Part shown: piece by piece, positions 54,144 to 64,000 of the stretch
Position numbering within the stretch: position 1 is the stretch's first letter
Layout: the number at the start of each line of letters is the position of its first letter
Source of the DNA: Siphonodentalium dalli
Taxonomy: Eukaryota > Mollusca > Scaphopoda > Gadilida > Siphonodentaliidae
Direction of reading: 5' to 3'
DNA length: 64,000 nt
Assembly (NCBI GenBank): GCA_032622095.1
Contig: CP136069.1
Span: 49,894,760 to 49,958,759 of the forward strand
Made by a program: the position numbers and the translations under genes
The notes under the pieces: generated by a model
Told to the model about the DNA's origin: nothing
Seen by the model: the letters and a program-made list of their open reading frames with translations, nothing else
Databases searched by the model: none

Positions 54144-54815
54144 TCAAGAGTTTATTTTTAGAAATTTATTTTGCTCCATCGGTGGGGTTGATGCATTCCG
54201 TTTTCTGCTTGCTTTAACAGTATTGCAAGACGTCGAAATGATAGCTTCAACAAGTCTTTCCCTAGCGTCTGGGCTTAAGTGAATCCCTTTGCGATCCTTC
54301 TCGCTGAAAAGTTCTTTTCGAACCCCATCGTAAGTTTTGAACTTTTCAGTGTTATCTACAAATTCAAAGTTATCGTTACGGTCACAGAATCCGGCCATGA
54401 ATTCGTTTGCAATCAGCGCAGTGGCATTGTGATCCTTCGCGACCATACTATTTCCCCTTCTGGGTGGGATGCTGCAGAGGCTAACTCTAGCATTCGGTAA
54501 TAAGTTCTTAATTTTAGGAACGCCTTCAGATATGTTTAGGATCACAGAACTTGCAGAGTATTTACTCTTGGTGACATCATTTGTGCCGAGGTGAACAATT
54601 ACCGACTTAACATCGTCACGAGCGTTTCCTACATGTTCATCATTCTGGACATTATTCAAAAGATCAGAAATTTCGTCGAAATTTGCGCCACTAACTGAGA
54701 AGTTCTTAATGTTTGGTTTGTCCACTTTAAGGCCAACGCAATTACTCGCACCGAGTATGATTGTATTCACAACACCTTCCTCGTCACTATTGAGTATTGT
54801 ATGCTTACCACGCAT
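54144..54815 (-). CDS. LINE ORF1, SGNH-type esterase
   Basis: 223 codons from a true ATG. SGNH-hydrolase blocks: IILGASNCVGLKV (block I, with Ser), FSVSGANFDEI (block II Gly), VIVHLGTNDVT (block III, GxND) and KGIHLSPDARERL (block V His). Esterase ORF1 proteins are known in CR1/L2-type LINEs, where they may act on lipids or help membrane passage; the role is not settled. In block I the usual GDS is replaced by GAS. The C-terminus is basic (VKASRKRNAS). Confidence 0.82.
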   Translation of the reverse strand: MRGKHTILNSDEEGVVNTIILGASNCVGLKVDKPNIKNFSVSGANFDEISDLLNNVQNDEHVGNARDDVKSVIVHLGTNDVTKSKYSASSVILNISEGVPKIKNLLPNARVSLCSIPPRRGNSMVAKDHNATALIANEFMAGFCDRNDNFEFVDNTEKFKTYDGVRKELFSEKDRKGIHLSPDARERLVEAIISTSCNTVKASRKRNASTPPMEQNKFLKINS

Positions 54816-54830
54816 GCGTACAATTTATTT

Positions 54831-56847
54831 ATTACTGCTTGTAAACATTCTATAATATGTCAATGCTCTAATGTCATACATTGACCACATAATATAAGTG
54901 AATAAATCTGTATTTCTATCTGTATCGATGGGGTGTCAAACATCAAATTTCCAGCTGCACATGTTCATGGCGGGAGTTGCGCTGGTGCAGTATTAAAGTT
55001 CCTGTGCCAGTGCATTTTCTTATATATGCGAGTCTCTCATAGCACTTTGTTTAATATTGTTCTGCGAGAAATATTTCAGTTCTCGCCTTGACTCTTTAAG
55101 TACACAATAGTGGCATGCTTTTAACTTTGTTAGCACCATACTATTTCCTCAATACATTATCTTATCAGTATACAGTTGAAATTTGATTTAGTTAAAGGCA
55201 CATACACTGTTTGATGTTCGGAAATTTTCTTCTCACATTATTGGGGTCCAATAAATAACACTGATATGTTGACACCATTAACCCTTTCGTGACGGGAGGT
55301 ACGCTGGTGCAGCATTACAGACCATGTGTCAATGCATTCTCTTATGTACGGGATTCTCCCATGGGGAGATATATATATATATAATAGAATGCACTGGCTT
55401 ACAAGGTCAATGTAAGTATTGTTAGGCAAATGTATTCTCTTGTGTGAGACTCGCATATATGTTAGAATGCATTGGCACAGGGTTTTCGCTAATTTTCAGG
55501 AATCTCCAGGCTTGGAAGGGTTAAGCAGACAAATTGTTATATTGTGGAAAATGTCATTTGCAGCCCACACCTGTAGGGATTAGATTTTGTTTTAACTGGC
55601 GTCTCATCCTTTCCAACTATTCTAAATAAATATCCCATATGATTGGAAAGTTTCCAGCAGAATGCATGCGATTTGAATATAATCACAAACCCTCTACATT
55701 CACACAATTGGCGCCCGTAGGAATCAGTACACATTTCCTTACGATTTTCACGAACGTTTCCGATGTTTATCAAGCAATAACTGAATTGTGCACTTCATAA
55801 AAAGCAACGAACGACGCACGTCCCTTCGAGCCAAAACACGCGCTCACCGAATGTTGTTAAATTGGGCGCACTTTCAACCCCACTTGTCGGGTGTTCTAAT
55901 CGGCTGTTTTGACGGCGGGGAAAAATACAGGATTTAAGTAGACATTTGAAAATGAGGCCATTGAAATCCTAATTTAATTTTTTGTCTCCATGCGTTGCGA
56001 TATAAATTAACTAATTTTATACTGGTAAAAATCATCAGATATTTTAGGAAATGTCCAGTTTTATTTGCAGTGATGTCAGTGAATGTACTGGTATGTGATT
56101 TTAGGCATGACTGGAAGATCCAATAGGGTCAAAGGGTTCTGGATTCGCACACTTTGTTTAATTACTCTGCCGGCTAAAACACAATGACCGCAATGGAACT
56201 TCAGACAGTCCTTAATTAAATTTTGACTGAAAGTAGGAAACGTTTCAACAATTGGCCTCGAAATAACATGACGTTAAGTGGTGTTGATAATTCACATGAT
56301 GCTGATATTTCTAGATATTGGAAATCCCATACCGCAAACAGCAGTTGGAAATTTCATACCGCAAACAACAGATGTAAATCTGAGACTGGTAAATTGTCCT
56401 GACAATATTTAGTTTAACGATATATTGCGTGGTAATTTTAGTGAATAACGCAGATTATTGAGTACCCGGAAACTTTGGTCACTGAAGGAATTGATAATTA
56501 AAATACTAGAGCTTCACGATATTGACTCAAGTTTTACCGACTATATTCAACTCTTTTTTTTGTCTTGTTAGCTTAGCATTTTTTTTTCCAGGTGATTAAA
56601 TATATCCATGTATCAGGCTAGTCAGTTGCCAGAACCTTTATTGATGTTATTTCTTGTATTTGTTACATGTGTTTTTGCTATACCCCAACCCCCGAAATTC
56701 CATGTGTGAGTGATGCTTGCGGCAATATTCAAAAAATACTTCTATATATACTAGGTATACTCGAAGATATATTTTTCGTCAGTTTGGTAATTCATACTAA
56801 CAAACTTGGAAGTCCGCGTGTTGTGCTGTCTTATGTGTGTGATTATC
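54831..56847. other. Unannotated; a few short repeats
   Basis: Phrases around GTGCCAGTGCATT (55000) and its complement AATGCATTGGCACAGG (55470), plus GGTACGCTGGTGCAGCATTA (55298) against GTTGCGCTGGTGCAGTATTA (54974), show diverged copies of one small element. GGAAATCCCATACCGCAAAC and a variant are tandem at 56320-56370. No gene is recognised. Confidence 0.45.
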
Positions 56848-58277
56848 ATGTCTAAGATCAAAATTTTATCCATGAACTGCCGAGATTTAAATCAAGTAGA
56901 GAAACGCAGAGACCTATTCCAACATATTCGCAAACTAGATGGGTCAATTTACTGCTTGCAAGATACTCATTTTACTAAAAATATGGAAAAGTGCATGGAG
57001 TCAGAATGGGGATACAAAGTAATTATGACGTCGTACACTTCTCAAGCCCGAGGTGTGGCGAGACCCAAATGGTAACTTTATTATAGCGGACATCACAATA
57101 GAAAAACTCAGAATAAGCCTAGTGAACTTGTATGGCCCGAATTCCGATAGTCCAGATTTTTTTACTAAATTCGATACACTTCTAAAAGAAGTAGGAAATA
57201 CTCAAATAATAATGTGTGCGTGACTGGAATCTCATTCAAGATCAGACTCTGGACACATACAATTATGTACACCAAAATAATCCCAATGCAAAGAAAGCGG
57301 TGGCGAAAATTGTCGACAGCCTTGAATTAGTAGACGTCTGGCACATAAATAATCCAGAAGAAAAACGATATACATGGAGGAGAAAATCTCCAATAAAAAT
57401 GGCACGACTCGATTATGTTATGATTTCATCTGATATGCTAAGCCTAACTGGAGCAGGGCCTATAATTCTGCCGGGTTTTCGATCAGACCACTCTATTATT
57501 TCGCTGGCGGTAGACATTACTGAAATAAAAACAGGTAGAGGCTTCTGGAAATTTAATAATTCCCTCCTCCAAATTAAAGAATACTCAAATATAGTTAAAA
57601 ACATTATCGAAGAAAATAAAGACCGCTACAAATATAATAAATTCGATACAACGATAAACAAGAAATTATTTTTAGATGCTCTTCTTTTGGATATAAGGGG
57701 GGCTACAAACCATTTTTCATCAAAACAAAAACGCCAGACCATCCAAAACGAAAATACTTTAAACGCAAGAAAAGAAACGTTAATGGCAGATATTGATTTT
57801 CCTTCTGCAAACTACGAAACAAAGCATGATCGTATGAATGAGCTTGAAAACATTGAATCTGAACTTCGCCAAAAACAAATACGTGGTGCAATGAGTACAT
57901 CTCGTGCCAGGTGGATTGAGGAAGGGGAAAAGCCAACTAAATACTTTTTGAATTTAGAAAAACGGAACTTAATATCAAAAACCTTTACCAGTCTGATCGA
58001 CGAAAATGGAAACAAACTAACAGATCAAAATGCCATCATGACCCACACTCGTAATTTCTATGCGAATGTTTACTCAGAGAAGCCAACTGAACAAATAAAT
58101 CTGAAACAGTTTTATAACGGAAATCATTCACAATTGTCTGATACTCAGGCCAAAAATATCGAAGGCCCAATCACATTAGAGGAACTAACATACGTTCTCA
58201 AAAATAAAAAAACGGAAAATGCCCGGGCCCTACAGGATATACATATGAATTTTACAAATTCTTCTGATCAGACATAG
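56848..58277 (+). pseudogene. L1-like endonuclease and RT N-terminal region
   Basis: Starts at ATG 56848 (MSKIKILSMNCRDLNQVEKR), an apurinic-type endonuclease with CLQDTHF. Frames shift near 57060 and 57215. The long frame 57216-58277 has DWNLIQDQTLDTYNYV, MARLDYVMIS and PGFRSDHSIISL (the SDH catalytic motif), then ARWIEEGEKPTKYFLNLEKR, a linker phrase characteristic of L1/Tx1-group ORF2. Another frameshift is at about 58230. It encodes target nicking and the RT lead-in. Confidence 0.85.
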
Positions 58278-59477
58278 GTCCCTTATTAGTCGAATCCCTA
58301 AATACTTCTTTTTCTTCCGGAGACCTTTCTATTACTCAGAAACAAGGAAACATCACACTTATTCCAAAAAAGGATAAAAATAGACAACTGTTGAAAAATT
58401 GGAGGCCAATATCCTTATTGAATAAATCATACAAACTTGCGTCGGCTTGTGTAGCAGAACGTCTGAAAAAAGTACTGGCCCACATCATCGAAAATTATTA
58501 GACCGGATTCTTAGCTGGGCGATACATCGGAGATAATACATGCAAGACTAATTTACGATCTTATTCACAAATGTGATGAACGCAAAATACCGGGACTCCT
58601 GCTCCTCGTAGACTTTGAAAAGGCCTTTGATTCTGTATCGTGGTGAATTTCAGAAAGATGTTTAAACTTTTTCAATTTTGGAGTGGACATGACAAAATGG
58701 ATTACAATCTCTATAGAAACTCGAGCTCTACTGTACTTTTAAATGGACACATTTCACAAACTTTTAAGCTATCAAGAGGCTGTCGACAAGGTGACCCAAT
58801 ATCGCCTTATATTTTTTCTCGTGTGTGCAGAAATACTAGCACTAATGGTGAGACAGAATGTGAATATAAATGGTATACATCTCGGCAGCTCAGAATATAA
58901 GATCACACAATATGCGGACGATACAACGCTTATTCTTGACGGCGAAGCATATTCTACGCTTGATGTTTTTGCCCGGATATCTGGTTTAAAAGTTAATCCA
59001 GAGAAGTGTCAGGCGTCGTGTGTATGGCTCGGCAATTACGATAGACCAGACTTCATTCGCGACTTAAGTATCACAGTAACTGAACAATTGACCTTTTTAG
59101 GGATCCATTTTAATATTGACTTGCTAAAAATACAAAGAAATTATGACGATAAAATGGACGAAATAAGAAAGACGATCACATCATGGAAACACCGGTTGCT
59201 CACACCAATTGGTAGATTAATAGTCATCAAGACATTAATTCTCCCCAAATTGACACATCTATTTCTAATTCTTCCTAATCCGCACCGCGAATTTTATAAA
59301 AAGCTGAACACATTGCTCTATAACTTCTTATGGAATTCGAAAAGAGATCGAGTCAGTCGACAACAGATGTGCAGTAACATATCAGATGGTGGCTTAAAAA
59401 TGATTAATGTGGAGACATTCAATTCATCAATTAAAATCACTTGGATACGACGCCTCATTACACAAATCTGCAAATGA
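58278..59477 (+). pseudogene. L1-like RT core
   Basis: 58278-58640 holds damaged motifs in changing frames (NWRPISLLNKSYK, an in-frame TAG near 58500, LLLVDFEKAFDSVSW). The longest frame, 58743-59477, includes LACRQGDP-like sequence from the neighbouring phase, YADDTTLILDG with the catalytic pair, LKVNPEKCQASCVWLG, LTFLGIHFNID and HRLLTPIGRLIVIKTLILPK, typical of L1/Tx1. It stops at 59477 in TGA. Not functional. Confidence 0.85.
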
Positions 59478-59579
59478 GCACCTCTCATCTCGGATCTTCC
59501 TATTTTAGATGACCCCTTGTACATTTTAGATGACCCCTTGTACATCACTTATGACAGAAAGTATATATTACAACACTTA

Positions 59580-60076
59580 AAGGCACGTGCGGCCTTAATT
59601 GTCGAAAATATTCATATTTGTTCCAAACACCGTACACAGAAAAACATTAAAACGCATACAGTTCCGTTCATATATACCATGACTGTCGCGTAAACAGCAT
59701 GTTATCATAAAGACCTACTATATTTTACCTTAGCAAGAGCCTGATTGTGTTACAGAAGACAGCACAATGCTACTGGCTAATCACACACAAATGGCATAAA
59801 CGCTCTTTATTAGTTCCATATCAGGTATTCATCAACAAAGAACGCTCTTTATGTTTACCATCATAATATAAACAAACACCAGAAAAGTAACTTTTTATGC
59901 TTTTGTTTACATAACAATGGTCAAACATATGACCATAACATACTGTTTATGCGATATTTCTTATTTGTATACGGACAAAGTCTATCTAAATTTTGATGTT
60001 CTTTCTGTTTGTGGCGGTTTTTGACGGGTGGAGATATTTTCACAGGATACCCACCCGCCAAGGCCAACCGTGTCTT
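59580..60076 (-). mobile_element. 497-bp TIR element, copy 3 (inverted)
   Basis: Flanked by TA at 59578-59579 and 60077-60078; opposite orientation to copies 1, 2 and 4. Confidence 0.88.
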
Positions 60077-60078
60077 TA

Positions 60079-60574
60079 AAGGTACGGTTGGCCTTGGCGG
60101 TGGGTATCCTGTGCAAATATTTAAACCCGTCAAAAACCGCCACAAACAGAAAGAACATCAAAATGTAGACAGACTTTGTCCGTATACAAATAAGAAATAT
60201 CGCATAAACAGTATGTTATTGTCATCTGTTTGACCATTGTTATGTAAACAAAAGCATAAAAAGTTACTTTTCTGGTGTTTGTTTATATTATGATGGTAAA
60301 CATAAAGAGCGTTCTTTGTTGGTGAATTCCTGATATGGAACTAATAAAGAGCGTTTATGCCATTTGTGTGTGATTAGCCAGTAGCATTGTGCTGTCTTCT
60401 GTAACACAATCAGGATCTTGCTTAGGTAAAATATAATAGGTCTTTGTGATAGCATGCTGTTTACGCGATGGTCATGGTATATATGAACGAAACTGTATGC
60501 GTTTTAATGTTTTTCTGTTTACGGTGATTGGAACAAATATGAATATTTTCGACAACTAAGGCCTCACGTGCCTT
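60079..60574 (+). mobile_element. 497-bp TIR element, copy 4
   Basis: Starts directly after the TA shared with copy 3 and ends at TA 60575-60576. With copy 3 it makes a near-perfect ~500-bp-arm inverted repeat, and the interrupted LINE frame continues outside both. Confidence 0.88.
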
Positions 60575-60576
60575 TA

Positions 60577-60863
60577 ACAAACTGATCAAATGGGGAACTG
60601 ACAAAGGCATTGACTTACGTGTTTCGAAAAAGACCATGCTACTTGGAGCTATCCCATTGGAACCTAACAGCGTGATAAATTATTTTTTACTTATTTTAAA
60701 ACAATATCTTTATAAAGCAAAGTTTTCCGCGAAATCACTCAGCTTGAACGAATATTTCAATGATCTCAGATTAAGTTATGACTTTGATAAGTTACGGGCA
60801 CGTTGCAACATGGAAATAACAGCATTTCAACAGAAGTGGTTAATTCTGGAGAAAGCACTATAG
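60577..60863 (+). pseudogene. L1-like ORF2 C-terminal piece
   Basis: Resumes after the MITE pair with LIKWGTDKGIDLRVSKKTML, then LLILKQYLYKAKF and FNDLRLSYDFDKLRARCNME, the far C-terminus of L1/Tx1-type ORF2 that normally follows the zinc-knuckle region. Some sequence between 59477 and here is missing or unreadable. Confidence 0.7.
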
Positions 60864-61060
60864 CCTTCACAGAATAATATGCCCACCGACAAATACATTC
60901 CATTTATACTGGCAAACCGAAAAATATCTGTAAGATAATAACTACATATATCGTCCAATCATCCAGACTCCAGACTTATAGAATAATGTGGTACAAAAAC
61001 GACTTATTTCAATCGACAACCATGACGAATTTCTCAAAATAAAAAAGCCATTTGCACCTG

Positions 61061-61699
61061 CCTATTGTTATGACCTCCTTAAGATCTATATTCGATTTTT
61101 CCGTGGCGCAAATAAATTTAGCTAAATTATGTCAACGTCGAGATCAAGACAACGTTACCAGCAACTGATAGATTACAGTAACTATTCTTCTACAACATCA
61201 TTCATATTGCCGCCAATAGGCCAGACGCACACACGCACAATGTATGTGGTCGTCTGGAACGCGCGCGCCAGTCAAATGTATGCAGAAATGTAAGTTGGTT
61301 TAGTTACCACACCCCCACACGGCCCATTGATAAATGTTTGAATGCACACATGTATGTAAAATGACTGCATTATATATGTATATCTTTGGGTAATAAACAT
61401 TAAAAAAAAAATTATACCTACTACGGTGTCCAAAAACATATCACGATATGAGTAAATCCAGTGGATAATTCTATTTGTCAAAATGAACGAAGGCGTCGAC
61501 ACATTCAATTACCAATAAAACCGTGTGCAGTAAAACAAAAAACGCCGGTAGAGCTTGATAAAAAAAAACATCTATCTCTTTGTCTCAACGTTTATAGGAA
61601 AGGAAAACATTTCAACTTAGATCCATATATTTTTATCTGTTTTACATTTAAAAAAACGACTAAATAATTGGAATATCGCGATATGACTAAATACCGCTT
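61061..61699. other. Unannotated spacer
   Basis: AT-rich; no gene or repeat I can support. Confidence 0.45.
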
Positions 61700-63125
61700 A
61701 AAGATGGCGCGGCATCGCAAATTATAGAGGTAAGTTCTCATAAACATGTTGGTGTCTCTTTCGAATACAACGGATCCTGGGAAACTCATATTCAAATGAT
61801 AACCGAAAAGGCCTGGGAAAATGCAAGTCATATTCGGAGACATAAGTACCGACTGAGCATAACACTTGAAAAATCCTATTTTTCATTTAAGGCTCATACT
61901 CGAATATGCGTCACCTGTTTGGAATAATATAGCAATTTATAAGAGCGACACAATTGAAGATATCAAATATTAAATAGTGAGGATTGTTACCGGGGCAACC
62001 AGAAATGTCAGTGACAGAAACCTATTACTTGAAACCGGTTGGGAAACCCTTTCATCCAGGAGACATACTCACGGTGGGGAATCACGTGGTTTTGAGGTTG
62101 GTGAGTACCACGCATTCAAAATGGTCGAAGCGAGTTCAGACGCACAAAAACATAATATATGAGGACCTGACACAAAACACAGCATTTTTACTGTTACGAG
62201 CATATGCTAGTTTATTTTAAAAACAAGTTGATACCTTATTTGTTCGGAAATACTCAGTAGTTTTCTAAACCATTCTGACCAAAGGTCACAGTCGGAGGTA
62301 CGTGGAATACACCAGCATACATCCAGGATAAATACTTCGACTGACAACTTTGGTCAGAATGTTAGAGCAAACAACTGTGAGCTTGGACACAAATGTGTTA
62401 TCAGCTTGGCAGAAAAATAGTAAAGCATATGCTCGTATCTGCCAAAATACTATTAACCTTGTTTATTATTAACCTAGTCTGTTACCTTTTTCCTCATTTC
62501 TGGTCGCGTTTGCGAGCGCTTCGGCCATTTTGAATGCGTAATACTCATCAACTCGAAACCACGTGATTCCCCACCGTGATACTCAGCAAATGGTATTATT
62601 TTACAAGATGCATAGAAACCAGGCCCCATCTTATTTTTCTAACATGATCCCACCCGATTCGACATCTTGTGGATATAATCACAGGCGCGTATGTTTTCAC
62701 CCTCCAAAATAGTAACCGAAATAAATATATGGATACGTTCTTACCGTCAGCAATACGCCCATGGAATACTATACCAGTCTCAATAAAAGCATCATCAACC
62801 GTGGAAGAATTCAAGCGTCTTCTGAATGTCGGTCATACTAATTTGGCTATGTTTTATTTTCATAGTCGCTCTCGTAGTGGCCAAGTATATCACACTAGAA
62901 GAGACTGGGTACTGGGTACATCCATCTGAACAAAGACCTTGTGGAGAATTTGTAGTTGAATCCGCGTACCATTTTCTTTTGCAATGTCACCAATATAGTC
63001 AAATTAGAGCTGATATGATAGCCGCTCTGTCATTTTCGCGAGCACATGTGAAAATTGATGTCCTATCGGATGGGTCTGATGAGATGTCCGATGACATGTC
63101 ATGAGATGTCCGATGACATGTCATG
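61700..63125 (+). mobile_element. LINE C-terminal fragment split by a TIR element
   Basis: Frames in order: SSHKHVGVSFEYNGSWETHI, then SFKAHTRICVTCLE / LEYASPVWNNIAIY in two phases, IVRIVTGATRNVSDRN and LLLETGWETLSSRR; then, after the insertion at 62070-62578, MVLFYKMHRNQAP, TFLPSAIRPWNTIPVSIKAS and a CGEFVVESAYHFLLQCHQY zinc knuckle. This is the region after the RT of CR1/Jockey-superfamily LINEs. The RT core is absent, so the copy is 5' truncated near 61700. A GAGATGTCCGATGACATGTC repeat near 63080-63124 marks the tail. Decayed. Confidence 0.78.
62070..62578. mobile_element. 509-bp TIR element with CACGGTG ends and 5-bp TSD (Transib-like)
   Basis: Both ends read CACGGTGGGGAATCACGTGG inward and stay complementary for about 62 bases, through GCATTCAAAATGG(C/T)CGAAGCG. 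ATACT flanks both sides (62065-62069, 62579-62583), and the LINE frame is interrupted exactly here, so the boundaries are firm. A 5-bp duplication with CAC...GTG-type heptamer ends is the hallmark of Transib and RAG-like transposons, which makes that the best superfamily guess. The interior has a smaller inverted repeat (CATTCTGACC...GGTCAGAATG, 62269-62361) and no transposase. Confidence 0.72.
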
Positions 63126-64000
63126 AGAACGATGAGCCATTCGTCTGCGATAAATTGAGACCATGGTATAATTATATTTAGTCTCTTTAATATGCATAGC
63201 AGACATCCTCCTCTTTATCATGTCATCCATACATATACCACTGTCGGTATTTGGGGAACTTATATGACGGATAGGTTGTATAAACCATTAATTCTTTCAA
63301 TATACCTAAGTTGACAAACGGAAAGTTCATAGTCCGTCAAACAATCCTCCATTCTGATTGTTACTGTAGATGTGTCACCTAGTCAGGCTCGTTACAGACG
63401 TCGCACTTCCATCTCATCGAATATAATTCATTTAGATCCAATGAAAGTGCATACACCAAGTTTCGTTACAGACGGTCGCGCGTTCGTCGCATCGAATACA
63501 ATTAAGAAGTTGTATTGACTATGATGTTGGTCGCGTACGATGACGTATTTAAAAAAAAAACTTGGCTCTCCAACGCGCTTCTGATCATTCTAGACTCCTC
63601 GACATGTACGTGACGGAATCTGACGAGGTTTGCCAAATGCGCACCTGGTGTCATGTTGGCGGCAAATTGTGGCGCCAATTCTATTTAAATGTTGCCTGTG
63701 TCAGATGTATTTCTTCTAATTCTTTACTATATATTCCTTACCCTCAGTAGGTTTACACAGGCACGGCGCTAATTAATTAGCCTAATGTTCGCTATCTACA
63801 CAATTATGCCTATCTTATTAATTTCTAATTGATAATAGGGTATCGTATACTCGATAATCGCCCCATACACCCCGTGCGCCATCATCGAATCGAAGATAAA
63901 ATTAGAATTATTACACCATCCACGTAATTTCCCTTGCTAACGAGGATTTCCAAACCCAATTTAAAGGGGTACTGTACTCCATTTCCAATAAATTTCCGAT
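63126..64000. other. Unannotated; partial TIR-like end at the window edge
   Basis: No gene is recognised. A duplicated phrase of the TTCGTTACAGACGG / TCGTTACAGACGT type near 63390-63480 suggests a small repeat. At 63961 TTTAAAGGGGTACTGTACTC looks like the start of a TIR element running off the window. Confidence 0.4.

Larger units (their letters stand above)
49513..54830 (-). mobile_element. CR1/L2-like LINE with esterase ORF1, near complete
   Basis: Minus-strand order: SGNH-esterase ORF1 (54815-54144), Asp-rich triplet-repeat frame, apurinic-type endonuclease, RT, C-terminal zinc knuckle, a 3' UTR containing a GAA/GAG-type purine tract (its complement at 49638-49712) and a terminal (GCATA)n tail (49514-49536). 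Only two homopolymer frameshifts (A8 at 52615-52622; C4 at 50579-50582) and two in-frame TGA codons break it, so the insertion is young or the breaks are partly sequence errors. The 5' end is placed only approximately and no target duplication was found. Confidence 0.85.
56848..61060 (+). mobile_element. Tx1/L1-like LINE ORF2 copy, decayed, split by MITE pair
   Basis: Plus-strand endonuclease and RT of the L1/Tx1 group in correct order with several frameshifts and stops, then two 497-bp TIR elements at 59580-60574, then more ORF2 C-terminus (60577-60863). No ORF1, 3' tail or target duplication was identified; end coordinates are approximate. Confidence 0.8.

Overview
This is a eukaryotic, almost certainly marine-invertebrate animal, window made up almost entirely of transposable elements. 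Evidence: long A+T-rich non-coding stretches, trinucleotide microsatellites, non-LTR, LTR and tyrosine-recombinase retroelements, Helitron-like tails, TIR elements and a tRNA-derived SINE. No bacterial-style operon and no convincing single-copy host gene is present. The mix (Helitron arrays, DIRS-like, CR1/Jockey-like and Tx1/L1-like LINEs, Ty3/Gypsy) fits a lophotrochozoan, hemichordate or cephalochordate genome, but the species cannot be named from sequence alone.

Layout: 1.3-3.5 kb and 11.7-20.6 kb hold two arrays of head-to-tail Helitron-like elements, each ending in a short GC hairpin plus CTAG; at about 19.15-19.19 kb the direction flips tail-to-tail across a (TA)n tract. Between the arrays lie three TIR/fold-back elements (4883-5379, 6091-6520, 10985-11662) and a 5'-truncated but intact-ORF Jockey/I-type LINE (7386-10353) with a perfect 15-bp target-site duplication. 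20.6-24.1 kb carries two related ~160-bp repeat arrays, a Tc1-like transposase remnant and another copy of the 497-bp TA-flanked element.

The centre is a nest. A zinc-binding, transposon-like gene of an uncharacterised invertebrate family (about 25.94-27.47 kb) is cut by a 14.8-kb DIRS/Ngaro-like element on the minus strand (27475-42232) with A1-ORFs-B1-A2-B2 split direct repeats; the gene appears to resume at 42233. The DIRS element is itself interrupted by a 1.38-kb miniature LTR retroelement carrying one unrecognised 299-codon ORF (29752-31127, TSD GTAGA, empty site preserved at 27613-27617) and by a Ty3/Gypsy block (34062-39911) whose env position is taken by an RS-rich C2H2 zinc-finger ORF behind a splice-acceptor-like sequence.

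The right third holds inverted LINE 3' ends (44.2-45.45 kb), small tandem repeats and palindromes (46.4-48.3 kb), a near-complete CR1-like LINE on the minus strand (49.5-54.8 kb) whose esterase ORF1, Asp-rich ORF and endonuclease lie in one reading frame punctuated by single TGA codons, a decayed Tx1/L1-like LINE (56.8-61 kb) split by two head-to-head TIR elements sharing one TA, and a LINE tail (61.7-63.1 kb) split by a 509-bp TIR element with CACGGTG ends and a 5-bp TSD, as in Transib/RAG-type transposons. The genes do not form a pathway; the biology here is transposition, nesting and decay.
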